Positions 1-7,248 of a stretch of DNA of 14,829 bases are shown here, piece after piece (positions within the stretch are counted from its first letter, which is position 1; each line of letters begins with the position of its first letter). This DNA is from Candidatus Thorarchaeota archaeon (lineage in GTDB: Archaea; Asgardarchaeota; Thorarchaeia; Thorarchaeales; Thorarchaeaceae), in NCBI GenBank assembly GCA_030638785.1, contig DAOWDY010000149.1, positions 1 through 14,829 on the forward strand, written 5' to 3'. The position numbers were made by a program, and so were the translations under genes. Under the pieces are notes generated by a model. It worked only from the letters and a program-made list of their open reading frames with translations, ran no database searches and was not told the origin of the DNA.

Positions 1-855
1 GTGAAGGTCGAAGAGAAGTATGGTATTAGTAAGGCGATGACCATCGTTCATGGCGACTCAGTTAAGGAATATGAAGAGGCTTTTCCCGGTCGTTTCATTT
101 TTGCAAGGTACTTTTCGGGATGGACATTATTTACTGAAGGACCGAAACAAGCCATCGAAGATGTCAAGACACTAAGAGACCGGGGGTATAGAATGGCCAA
201 GATGCACTTTGCACCTTTCTGGTCTGATAGACTCTCAGATATAGAGCATGTCCCACCAATCGACAGCCACGATTTTGATGTTCTCTTTGATGCTCTGATG
301 GATGAAGACATTCCTGTTTTGACTCATATTGGAGACCCTGATACGTACTTTGCAACTAGATATAATGATTCCAAGGTGTATGGAACTAAGGAAGAACACA
401 TCCAAGAGTTCGAGAATAGAGTTCATCGGAATCCTTCATTACAGTTTCAAGCAGCTCATTTCGCGGCACAACCTGAACCACATAGAATCTCGAATCTTGG
501 TCGCATGTTTGACAAGTATCCAAACCTGAGTGTTGATCTCAGTTCTGCAAGATGGATGTGCCGAGAGTTAGGAAGAAATCCTAAGCAATCGAGGGAGTTC
601 CTAATCAAGTACTCAAATAGAATTCTATTTGCTACCGATTGTGTAGCTAGCAGCCTTGACTGGGATTACTATGAGGGGCGGCATTCATCCTTGAGAATGC
701 TGTTAGAAACGGATGTTGAGAAAGTTCCTCTTCCTTTTGTTGATAAGGATACAGTAAACACAGGAGGGACATTCATCTATGGACTTGACATTCCTGACAA
801 TGTTCTTGAGAAATTATACTGGAAGAATGGAGAACAACTCCACTCTGAATTGTAA
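1..855 (+). CDS. Amidohydrolase-2 family metal-dependent hydrolase, 5' end outside the window
   Basis: The 284 residues read as the C-terminal four fifths of an amidohydrolase-2 (TIM-barrel) enzyme, a family of hydrolases and decarboxylases that bind a divalent metal. Likely metal or catalytic residues are visible: His109 in LTHIGD, His153 in AAHFAA, and Asp213 in LFATDC. The family's N-terminal HxH metal motif, normally on the first strand, is absent. The first visible residues (VEEKYGISKAMTIVHG) fit the helix and strand that follow it. I infer that the gene starts upstream and that the GTG at base 1 is only a window edge. The C-terminal segment (LEKLYWKNGEQLH) resembles the usual end of the family, where the last metal-dependent helix carries an N. 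The substrate cannot be told. The gene converges on the minus-strand gene at 857 with a 1-nt gap. Confidence 0.8.
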   Translation: MKVEEKYGISKAMTIVHGDSVKEYEEAFPGRFIFARYFSGWTLFTEGPKQAIEDVKTLRDRGYRMAKMHFAPFWSDRLSDIEHVPPIDSHDFDVLFDALMDEDIPVLTHIGDPDTYFATRYNDSKVYGTKEEHIQEFENRVHRNPSLQFQAAHFAAQPEPHRISNLGRMFDKYPNLSVDLSSARWMCRELGRNPKQSREFLIKYSNRILFATDCVASSLDWDYYEGRHSSLRMLLETDVEKVPLPFVDKDTVNTGGTFIYGLDIPDNVLEKLYWKNGEQLHSEL

Positions 856-856
856 C

Positions 857-1246
857 TTATTTCTTCAAATTCTTCATGGCAGCTAGTAATTTTGTTCTAT
901 CGAAGTATACTTCATTGCGAGTGATTTTCTTATGAGATATCTCAACAATATCCATTCCCCGTTCCTCAATTAATTCATCACCAACCTTGATCTCACATCG
1001 CCACTTCAAGACGGCACCTGTTGCTATTGGGTAGATTTCTTCTGCTTTCCATATCCAATCAGGATACACCTTCAAAAGACGCTTGAAGTAAGATAGAATC
1101 TGCTCGTGTCCTTGAAGCCCGGTGGGATTTGCAGGATCTTGGTATAGGGCTTCCTTCGAATAGAAAGCAAGTAATTCTTCAGGTCTATTACCTGTCCATG
1201 TATCGAGCCAGTCATTAAGATATTCTACTAGGTCCTTGTATTCCAT
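857..1246 (-). CDS. NTF2/SnoaL-like small alpha+beta barrel protein
   Basis: This 129-residue protein has the size and layout of the SnoaL-like/NTF2-like superfamily. An N-terminal helix (residues 1-16) is followed by a second helix ending in the typical LLAFYSKEALYQDPANP segment. A helix around 46-58 (ILSYFKRLLKVYPDW) and a C-terminal antiparallel sheet follow (VLKWRCEIKVGDELIEERGMDIVEI, then ITRNEVYFDR). Members are enzymes such as cyclases and isomerases, or small ligand-binding modules, and the sequence does not say which. The ATG is preceded by a weak purine-rich stretch (TTAGGGACT). It starts 24 nt after the stop of the winged-helix gene on the same strand, so co-transcription is likely. 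The call rests on fold-pattern recognition. Confidence 0.65.
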   Translation of the reverse strand: MEYKDLVEYLNDWLDTWTGNRPEELLAFYSKEALYQDPANPTGLQGHEQILSYFKRLLKVYPDWIWKAEEIYPIATGAVLKWRCEIKVGDELIEERGMDIVEISHKKITRNEVYFDRTKLLAAMKNLKK

Positions 1247-1270
1247 GAGTAGTCCCTAATATTAACAGGT

Positions 1271-1600
1271 TCATCTCGCTTTTCTCTTCTTCGGCGATGA
1301 TTTTCTTTTCTTCTTCAAATAATCCGTCAAAATACCCTGTGGAAATTCTATCAGTCGCCATCTCTTTCCAGCTTGTTCTTTCTCTACGTATCCGTCCATC
1401 TTAAGATTACGTAAGTGATAGAGAACTGTACCTTGGCTTAGATCTAGAACAGATGCTACGTCTGACACCATGGTCCACTCCTCTTCATTTAACTGACTCA
1501 GAATGGCATCTCTTGATCTCAAGCCTCTTGGCACATTTCTTAGGGTCTGAAGATAAGCCCTAGAATCAAATCTCAATTCATCTACCCAATAGACATACAA
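1271..1600 (-). CDS. Winged-helix (ArsR/TrmB-like) transcriptional regulator
   Basis: A 109-residue protein with one winged-helix DNA-binding domain. Helix 1 is RSRDAILSQL (28-37), helix 2 is WTMVSDVASVL (42-52), and the recognition helix is LSQGTVLYHLRNLKMDGYV (54-72). The wing is VEKEQAGKRWRLI (72-84). The last 14 residues (KKKRKSSPKKRKAR) are very basic and may add non-specific DNA contact. No ligand or metal-binding domain is present. The start is uncertain: no ATG occurs before residue 44, so a TTG at 1600 is used, with another TTG nine codons in. The gene lies 33 nt after the proto-gelsolin and 24 nt before the NTF2-like gene. An inverted repeat in the upstream gap could be its own operator. 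The target genes are unknown. Confidence 0.75.
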   Translation of the reverse strand: MYVYWVDELRFDSRAYLQTLRNVPRGLRSRDAILSQLNEEEWTMVSDVASVLDLSQGTVLYHLRNLKMDGYVEKEQAGKRWRLIEFPQGILTDYLKKKRKSSPKKRKAR

Positions 1601-1604
1601 TAAC

Positions 1605-1629
1605 TGTCACTATCTGTTTATTGGTGACA
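1605..1629. promoter_or_regulatory. Inverted repeat in front of the winged-helix gene, possible operator
   Basis: Perfect 6-bp arms TGTCAC (1605-1610) and GTGACA (1624-1629) are separated by 13 nt. The site fills most of the 33-nt gap between the proto-gelsolin stop and the TTG start of the winged-helix gene. Dyads of this kind suit a dimeric winged-helix protein, so autoregulation is an inference. The short arms could arise by chance. Confidence 0.3.
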
Positions 1630-1633
1630 AAAC

Positions 1634-1912
1634 CTATTTCTTTGCTAATCCAACGAGGTCACGAAAAGCCGCAGGTTCTCGACCTTCTGTTATTGGGCGT
1701 ATTCGATAATCGCGATAAGTATTGCTTAGTTTCGCTGTAACTCTTGTCCCCATGAGTTTCTTGAAGAGACTTGCTTTCTTCCCTCGCCATAGGTATACAA
1801 CTTTGTTTTCATGATCGATGTAGACTAGTACCTTCGTTGTATCTACTGCAACCTTATCGTCCTTACACTCAACAAGTTTGGCGTCGGAGTCTATTTCGAA
1901 GGTTTCCACCAT
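1634..1912 (-). CDS. Single-domain gelsolin-like protein (proto-gelsolin), candidate actin regulator
   Basis: The 92-residue protein is about the length of one gelsolin domain and follows the family pattern from end to end. It has a central strand pair with a turn (KVLVYIDHENKVVYLWRGKKAS, residues 27-48, positions approximate), matching the gelsolin 'vYllD...vYvWvGk.as' signature. The long actin-facing helix comes next (about 47-63), then the closing strand and turn RIRPITEGREPAAF, matching 'v.EG.EP..F'. Gelsolin domains bind, sever or cap actin filaments, and Asgard archaea encode gelsolins that act on actin. The helix has Lys where the type-II calcium-site Glu of gelsolin domain 1 would fall (my by-eye alignment), so calcium control may be absent. 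No signal peptide or membrane segment is seen. It is the first gene of the likely operon with the regulator and NTF2-like genes. Confidence 0.75.
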   Translation of the reverse strand: MVETFEIDSDAKLVECKDDKVAVDTTKVLVYIDHENKVVYLWRGKKASLFKKLMGTRVTAKLSNTYRDYRIRPITEGREPAAFRDLVGLAKK

Positions 1913-2042
1913 TTGTCTACCCGTCCCAACTCAGCTATCCAGAAGCGACTTACTCTTACATCCTATTAAATTGTTCTTGCTCTCAGATTGCTTTTCATCA
2001 ATCGTTAGATTCTTTGGTTGGGTTTGAGATATCACAGACACT

Positions 2043-2050
2043 GATATATG
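2043..2050 (+). promoter_or_regulatory. Possible TATA element for the 242-residue protein gene
   Basis: GATATATG lies 33-40 nt before the ATG at 2083, a position that would place transcription start a few bases ahead of the gene. It lies in the 170-nt gap between the divergent proto-gelsolin and 242-residue genes. On the other strand an AT-rich TTTAATAG (1953-1960) could serve proto-gelsolin. Both are weak. Confidence 0.25.
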
Positions 2051-2082
2051 TCAAGGCTCCGAACAGAACCTGGGAGTTGACA

Positions 2083-2811
2083 ATGTCATCTGGTTCCACT
2101 CAATTTCGATTTATTGATCGTGAGCTGCGTCGTATTGAGCTTACCATGAGAGGAGTGGTTCATTCATATCCATTGAATCCATTACCAGATGATTTGTATG
2201 AAGGCATGGCTGCAGTTGTAGAAGTGGATGGAACATCAATAGATCGCCTGCAAAGAATTTACAACTCAACCGTCATGAAACCTACTATCTCCACTTTTGA
2301 TTTTGAGAATCCTTTTCCTGTGAATTGTGCTACGAAAATTGCGAGGTTAACCCTAACAGACGATGCAATAGATAATTCAATAGAAGATATCGAGGGGAGA
2401 CTTCTTGCAATGCAAGGGTTGCCATTTCAGGAAACAGTCAATGATAGAATCGAGCTCTATAGAGACATATTCCTGGATGATTCCAAGATCGATCGCTTTC
2501 GGATAGGAGTTATGGAAATCTATGGAGACAATACATATCGCAACATCCAGAGAGACCCGAGAGTTTCCATGACAATGCATTGGAGAGATAGTGCAACTGG
2601 GATTTCTAGAAGCTATCAGGTCAATGCCATAGCGGAGATTTTCGAGCCGGGGACTACTTTCTTCAGGTATATGCGTGTGTTGAGGTCCCTGTTCTCATCT
2701 CGTTTTGTTGAAACCCGCAGAGAAGGCTATGTTGCAGCTTACAAATTCTGGATATCTGAATCACACGACAAGAGTCTCGAGTCTAAGACAGGCTTTGTGC
2801 CTAGTAATTAG
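2083..2811 (+). CDS. Protein of unknown function, 242 residues
   Basis: I do not recognise this protein with confidence. The reading frame stays open further upstream, but that extension overlaps the proto-gelsolin gene antisense and is low-complexity. The ATG at 2083 (MSSGSTQFRF) with GGAG 8-11 nt upstream is the sensible start. The first half is a mixed alpha/beta region (RIELTMRGVVHSYPLNPLP; a VVEVDGTSIDRLQ stretch) that leads into a polar helical region. The later part (IGVMEIYGDNTYRNIQRDPRV, then YQVNAIAEIFEPG) weakly resembles the 'TyrNl..nPrv' segment of FMN-binding split-barrel proteins. That is a lead, not an assignment. No membrane segment or signal peptide is seen. The stop overlaps the 3' end of the convergent VWA gene by 11 nt. 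Confidence 0.65.
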   Translation: MSSGSTQFRFIDRELRRIELTMRGVVHSYPLNPLPDDLYEGMAAVVEVDGTSIDRLQRIYNSTVMKPTISTFDFENPFPVNCATKIARLTLTDDAIDNSIEDIEGRLLAMQGLPFQETVNDRIELYRDIFLDDSKIDRFRIGVMEIYGDNTYRNIQRDPRVSMTMHWRDSATGISRSYQVNAIAEIFEPGTTFFRYMRVLRSLFSSRFVETRREGYVAAYKFWISESHDKSLESKTGFVPSN

Positions 2812-5302
2812 TCATCCGCAGCAATCTCTCAGGCAACTCCTCAATAGTAGCAATATCCAGAACTACGCCGTGTGAAAGCTTTGCAAGTTTCTCAGCAGCC
2901 CTTCTATCGTATTGGTGTTTGGGAACCAGAATAATCATCTGAATATCATGGTGCTGCATCTCAACCGCTAGTTCCTCACATTGCTTCTGATCGAAGAGAT
3001 AGGCATCAGTGCTGAAGATGAATATCTTCTCTTTTGCCCGGGTATCTTCGAAATTACGAATAGCAAGTCGCATCGACGATGAACCACCTGTTCCACCGCC
3101 AGCTCTCACTTCTAACAGATCAGCAGCCACTTTATCCACAGAAACAGACCTGTCAGGTATCTCCTTCACAATGTGCGTCTCATTGTCAAACAATACTACA
3201 CCAAAATCATCTTTTTGGATGCCATAGAGACCCGCCATAACTGAAATCGAGAGCATCCCTAACTTCTCTGGAGCATGCATTGATCCAGATTTATCAAGTG
3301 CCCAGAAGAATGCACGATGACCTTGGTATGTTTCAGTAACCAAGAAATCATCAGCATTCAAGGCATCGAAGTTACTCTGTCCCATTGATAACAAGGAATC
3401 CATAGTTTCCTCAAGGTCAATCAGGTCAATGTCATCACCAATTCTGAAGGGGCGAACTGTTGTCGATTGTTGAAGACCTCCAAGCATCGAAGACCCCATT
3501 GTGGCTTTTGCAAACCGCTGACCTAGATCAATAAGGAGTCGTCTTGCGATATCCTTGAGCCTCTTTCGTAGTTCTGGAGGAATCTGATCTCGGTAGGTGT
3601 ACCAGATTCGTATAACATTGGTTGCTGGACCGCCTAAGAGACCTCCCATGACTTTTTCTGCACGAGCCATATCAGTGGCAGAAGAAATTCCTGATTGCCC
3701 TGACTGTCCACCGGAATCCAATGCTGCCATAAGATCTTGGTGTGCCACCGCTCCAAGTGCTGCTTCATTGTCAAGATCATCAGAAATGTCTGCAAGTTCA
3801 CTCAATTGAGACTTTGACAATCCAGCAGATGACATGAAACTATGAAGGCGATCAAAATCATCTACTCCTGCTTGGATTAGTCGTTTTATAACTTGAAATG
3901 ATGGATTGAGAAGTTCTAGAATCTCTGGTTCAGTCATCCCAAGTCTTTCTCCTGCTTCTCTGACTGCTCCTGGAGAGGGAATTGTCCCTTGAGACCCCAG
4001 ATCCCTTGCTGTCTGTCTTAGGTGTGTCTTAGTAGGTGATGTCTGAACTGCTGCATCCGCCAACTGTTGTAGTTTCTTTCTCCACTCTTCTCGGGTCTTA
4101 GTATGTTTAAGATGGTCTTGAAGTGTTGATGCCTCTCGGTGTTTCTGCCTAAGGTAATCGGAGGGAGAAGATCTAGATTTGGCATCATCGATTGTATCCT
4201 GGGTATCTTTGTTTACAAGGTTATTCCAGCTCGAAGTAGACATGGATGATTCAGCTAGTTGGCGTGTATCAACATTCTTTCTACCACCATTGTCGTATTG
4301 CTGATCGTACTCATCCATGAGTTGTTCTGAGATATCCTTTCCAGTGTGCTGCTTCATGGTGGCTGCAAACTCCATGGCATGACTCAAAGCGAATTTCTCA
4401 GGTGCTTTCTGAATCATATCTTCACCATTGTCAGGCATTCTACCTAACTGAGCTGCATAATCGGTCATCTCACTGAGGTCTCTTAGAGAATCCTGTAATG
4501 TTTGATCCATTTTACTAAGCATGTCCTTGTCTAGATTTCCCATCTGTTCCATCAATGACAGCGCTTTTGCGGCAGTACTAGGGTCTCTATCTGCAAGACT
4601 CTCGAATTCCTTTTCGACATCTGAATCTCCACGAAGTGCCTTACTTGCAAGCTGTTCTGCAGAACTCGTTGATTGGGCTACATCATCTAAGACATCCAAA
4701 GTCTGTGAGTTCAGGATATCATTTGCTGTTAGACCTCCAAGTCTATCGAGAAGCTCAGAAGAAGCCTCCTTTTTCAGCTCCTCATCACTTGTGACTCCTC
4801 TTAGTACAACATCTCCTTCCTTGAGATAATCCATTGCGGCATCATAGAGGTCCTTATTCTTTCGCTTTCGCAGCTCCTGAAGATAATCAAACCCAGCCTG
4901 AACCTTATCCTTCTTGATCTTCTTAGCTAGCTCTTGTTCACGACGAATCTGCGCCATGACTTCTGCAAGAGGATCCTTCTTGTCCTCCTTTACGACCTTG
5001 GCCTTAACTTGAACTTGGACAGGCGCTTCCTTAGTTCTGCCAATCAGTATTTCTTCTGCAATCAATCGTGCAATGTCTTGATCTGGAGGATAAGATGTGT
5101 AAACAGCCGCCTCGACAAAATCATCGAGTGAGAGGTCACCATTTCGAAAGAACCTCGCGGATAGAAACTGAGGTATGGCTTGAGTCTGTCTCACACTAGG
5201 CTTTGCTCGTACTTCTTGAGTATTTCTCATCCTCTTAACAAATTCATGGGCAAATGGAGGGGCACTACTTGGAACCGGATGATATCTCTGAGAGGTGGCC
5301 AT
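2801..5302 (-). CDS. Large VWA-domain protein, partner of the MoxR ATPase
   Basis: An 833-residue protein with a C-terminal von Willebrand A domain and a complete metal-ion-dependent adhesion site: D670-K-S672-G-S674, T738 in GGGTGG, and D766 in STDAY. The preceding ~650 residues are mostly helical, charged and without membrane segments. A coiled-coil-like stretch (about 115-150) is rich in Lys and Glu. The N-terminal block (SVRQTQAIPQFLSARFFR, then LDDFVEAAVYTSYPPDQ) looks like a compact domain. This layout, helical body then VWA tail next to a MoxR gene, recalls RavA-ViaA and related AAA+/VWA chaperone pairs, which remodel or activate partner proteins. The ATG at 5302 lies 1 nt after the ATPase stop. 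A TTG 13 codons earlier would overlap the ATPase gene and is less likely. The client is unknown. Confidence 0.85.
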   Translation of the reverse strand: MATSQRYHPVPSSAPPFAHEFVKRMRNTQEVRAKPSVRQTQAIPQFLSARFFRNGDLSLDDFVEAAVYTSYPPDQDIARLIAEEILIGRTKEAPVQVQVKAKVVKEDKKDPLAEVMAQIRREQELAKKIKKDKVQAGFDYLQELRKRKNKDLYDAAMDYLKEGDVVLRGVTSDEELKKEASSELLDRLGGLTANDILNSQTLDVLDDVAQSTSSAEQLASKALRGDSDVEKEFESLADRDPSTAAKALSLMEQMGNLDKDMLSKMDQTLQDSLRDLSEMTDYAAQLGRMPDNGEDMIQKAPEKFALSHAMEFAATMKQHTGKDISEQLMDEYDQQYDNGGRKNVDTRQLAESSMSTSSWNNLVNKDTQDTIDDAKSRSSPSDYLRQKHREASTLQDHLKHTKTREEWRKKLQQLADAAVQTSPTKTHLRQTARDLGSQGTIPSPGAVREAGERLGMTEPEILELLNPSFQVIKRLIQAGVDDFDRLHSFMSSAGLSKSQLSELADISDDLDNEAALGAVAHQDLMAALDSGGQSGQSGISSATDMARAEKVMGGLLGGPATNVIRIWYTYRDQIPPELRKRLKDIARRLLIDLGQRFAKATMGSSMLGGLQQSTTVRPFRIGDDIDLIDLEETMDSLLSMGQSNFDALNADDFLVTETYQGHRAFFWALDKSGSMHAPEKLGMLSISVMAGLYGIQKDDFGVVLFDNETHIVKEIPDRSVSVDKVAADLLEVRAGGGTGGSSSMRLAIRNFEDTRAKEKIFIFSTDAYLFDQKQCEELAVEMQHHDIQMIILVPKHQYDRRAAEKLAKLSHGVVLDIATIEELPERLLRMTNY

Positions 5303-5303
5303 T

Positions 5304-6221
5304 CTATGTTGTCCCCTTTGACCCAAGCACTCGACGTACAAGCTGGTTTACAGCCGGTTCGGGGTCAATTCCAGGTCTGAACCGAAGCGCACCCGTTAGG
5401 ACGTAGGTTGCTGCTTCAGACAACATGGAGTAGTTAATCTCCTTCACTTTCTTTCGTTTGGACATCTGCGCTGAGAGTCTAGCAATTGATATGCCTGCAC
5501 GAATTGAGGCAGGAATCTCGATATCCGTACTGTTACGGGTTGCTGATACAAGACCATATACTGTTTCTAGGACAGTGTCTGACAACTTGTATTCAGGCGC
5601 ATTCACCTTTACAATCTCAATCTCGGTCTCCTTTCTCGGATACCCTAGACGGACCCAAACTCGGATCCTGTCACGTAGTGCCTCGCTTAATCTGTGTGCA
5701 CCTGCCATCTCTTCTGGATTCATCGTAATGACCGGGAAAAAGTCTTCGTGCGCTTTGATCCTACCTAACCTCTGAACATTGACAGACAATTCCTCAAAGG
5801 GTTCTAACAGGGAGTTCTGAACGTACTCAGGAAGTCTGTTTCCCTCGTTCAACCCGAAAACTCCACCAAATACCATTGATTTGAGAAGTGGTCCTGGGTC
5901 GAATGACTCGAGTGTGAAACCATTCTTCAGAACGAGTGCTGGATTGAATGAACCGATGAGGTGGGATGGTCGGACACCTTCATCGCCTGTAATCCATGTG
6001 AAGCTTCTTCCACTCCTCTCAGCGTATGCTCGAAGCAAGAGTGTTTTTCCTACGCCTGGAGGACCTATAATTCCAGGAATTAGTCTAGCCGCCTCACAAT
6101 CAGCTAGAATATCATAAGCATCCTTGTATTGTTCCTTGATTACAATTCTAACGCGTTCCTTGGTTGATGCTGCGAGCCTTTCCTCGAACGCAATAGCAAA
6201 CTGCAGTTCCTCATTTTTCAT
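5304..6221 (-). CDS. MoxR-type AAA+ ATPase with altered Walker B
   Basis: This 305-residue protein is a single AAA+ module of the MoxR/CbbQ type. Walker A is GPPGVGKT (53-60), sensor 1 is Asn168 in VITMNPEE, and the arginine finger region is EALRDRIRV (R183/R185). A sensor-2-like Arg follows in SIRAGISIARL. Walker B reads GVFGLNEGNR: Asn125-Glu126 replaces the usual Asp-Glu. The Glu that activates water is kept, but the Asp that holds magnesium is not. MoxR ATPases work as hexamers with a VWA partner to insert cofactors or remodel protein complexes, and the next gene is that partner, 1 nt away. The ATG has GGGGG 9 nt upstream and a strong TATA box, so this is the first gene of the operon. Confidence 0.88.
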   Translation of the reverse strand: MKNEELQFAIAFEERLAASTKERVRIVIKEQYKDAYDILADCEAARLIPGIIGPPGVGKTLLLRAYAERSGRSFTWITGDEGVRPSHLIGSFNPALVLKNGFTLESFDPGPLLKSMVFGGVFGLNEGNRLPEYVQNSLLEPFEELSVNVQRLGRIKAHEDFFPVITMNPEEMAGAHRLSEALRDRIRVWVRLGYPRKETEIEIVKVNAPEYKLSDTVLETVYGLVSATRNSTDIEIPASIRAGISIARLSAQMSKRKKVKEINYSMLSEAATYVLTGALRFRPGIDPEPAVNQLVRRVLGSKGTT

Positions 6222-6230
6222 GATTAAATG

Positions 6231-6273
6231 CCCCCATTAATCCGATATATCGTTCCCTCTATTCCATATATAA
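6231..6273 (-). promoter_or_regulatory. Promoter and ribosome site of the MoxR-VWA operon
   Basis: On the minus strand TTATATAT (6266-6273) is a good archaeal TATA box. It places transcription start near 6243 and gives a leader of about 20 nt. The leader carries GGGGG (6231-6235), nine bases before the ATG at 6221. No operator is evident in the 157-nt gap up to the membrane-protein gene. Confidence 0.6.
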
Positions 6274-6378
6274 CCATGTTACTTTTTTTCACTCTGAGCT
6301 GGTGTATGGGATGGAGCATACCGATACTATAGACTTGACTATTAAGAGCCTTTTCACATCGGCCAGTGAGGGAATTTT

Positions 6379-7173
6379 CTACCATGAAGAAGAGATTGAC
6401 TTCTTCATACTTCGTTCTAGAACAAAGAAGATCATCATTCCAATAGCTATGAAGACATTGAGTATTGGAGAGATGAACGACAAGAGGATGGAATAGGGTA
6501 GTAGAAACACAACAAGCAAAGAGAGAGGTACTGACATGAGAAGTGCAATCGATAGAAGAATAACCAAGCTTGGTGACCGGGTTCTATCTCTTATCTGCCA
6601 TAATGCTATTACTGTAACAAGCATTATGAGGAAACTGACGCTAATCTGCGTGATACCGCTGAAATAGATATTAGCAGAGGATAGAGCAGGTAAGGCAAAG
6701 GAAAACCCGAAGTTGAATATGACTCCTGCAATGTTCGCCCAGAGCACATATTGGCACATCCCTACATCGTATTTGTAGTATAGACCAAGGAATCCTAATC
6801 CCAAGAGAATAGGTTCTGCAATCGAGAGGAGAGAAAGGAATAACGACAGGTACGACATCCACACATAGTAGATTTCAATCGGATTGGACCACAAAATCCA
6901 GTACAGTGAAAGAGTGCTGATATTTGCAAACAACCAGAGAACTGATCCAATAACACCAAACAATAGATAACGATGAATTTTGTGTTCATTCTTTTTGTAC
7001 AGAGAAGACTCTACCCAAAAACTATCTTGATTCTGTGTTCTTTGAACACCATGACAATCAAGACAAAGTAAGGAGCCATCACCATATCCTGCACATTCGT
7101 CACATATTAGATTGCCACAACGAGAGCACTTAGCTACAGCTTCTGAATTTGGATGATTCTTACACTGATTCAT
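6379..7173 (-). CDS. B-box-like zinc-finger protein with about six membrane helices
   Basis: The 264-residue protein opens with a zinc-binding module. Its ligands are C4-x2-H7-x8-C16-x2-C19-x4-C24-x2-C27, followed by C37-x2-C40, close to B-box fingers (segment CKNHPNSEAVAKCSRCG). A polar linker leads to hydrophobic segments at about 69-95, 103-130, 143-165, 171-194, 202-226 and 228-252, so the finger faces one side of a six-helix membrane domain. Bacterial and archaeal proteins of this design are common but uncharacterised. The ATG at 7173 is preceded by GGAGAT about 8 nt upstream. A start 14 codons earlier would swallow that ribosome site. It lies 75 nt behind the desulfhydrase gene on the same strand, so co-transcription is possible but unproven. 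A transport or sensor role cannot be decided. Confidence 0.8.
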   Translation of the reverse strand: MNQCKNHPNSEAVAKCSRCGNLICDECAGYGDGSLLCLDCHGVQRTQNQDSFWVESSLYKKNEHKIHRYLLFGVIGSVLWLFANISTLSLYWILWSNPIEIYYVWMSYLSLFLSLLSIAEPILLGLGFLGLYYKYDVGMCQYVLWANIAGVIFNFGFSFALPALSSANIYFSGITQISVSFLIMLVTVIALWQIRDRTRSPSLVILLSIALLMSVPLSLLVVFLLPYSILLSFISPILNVFIAIGMMIFFVLERSMKKSISSSW

Positions 7174-7248
7174 TGGAGTATCTCCCTCACACGATTCTAA
7201 CTGTGATTCACGCATGAAGCAACATAAGGGTTAGCGCATCAATGCAAT

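Noticed and set aside
1771..2082. N-terminal extension of the 242-residue protein frame
   Set aside because: It lies antisense over the proto-gelsolin gene and its promoter and is low-complexity, while ATG 2083 has a ribosome site; the extension is probably not translated.
6302..6496. Plus-strand 64-residue frame near the MoxR promoter
   Set aside because: It overlaps the 3' end of the B-box membrane gene antisense, lacks a ribosome site and has no family pattern.
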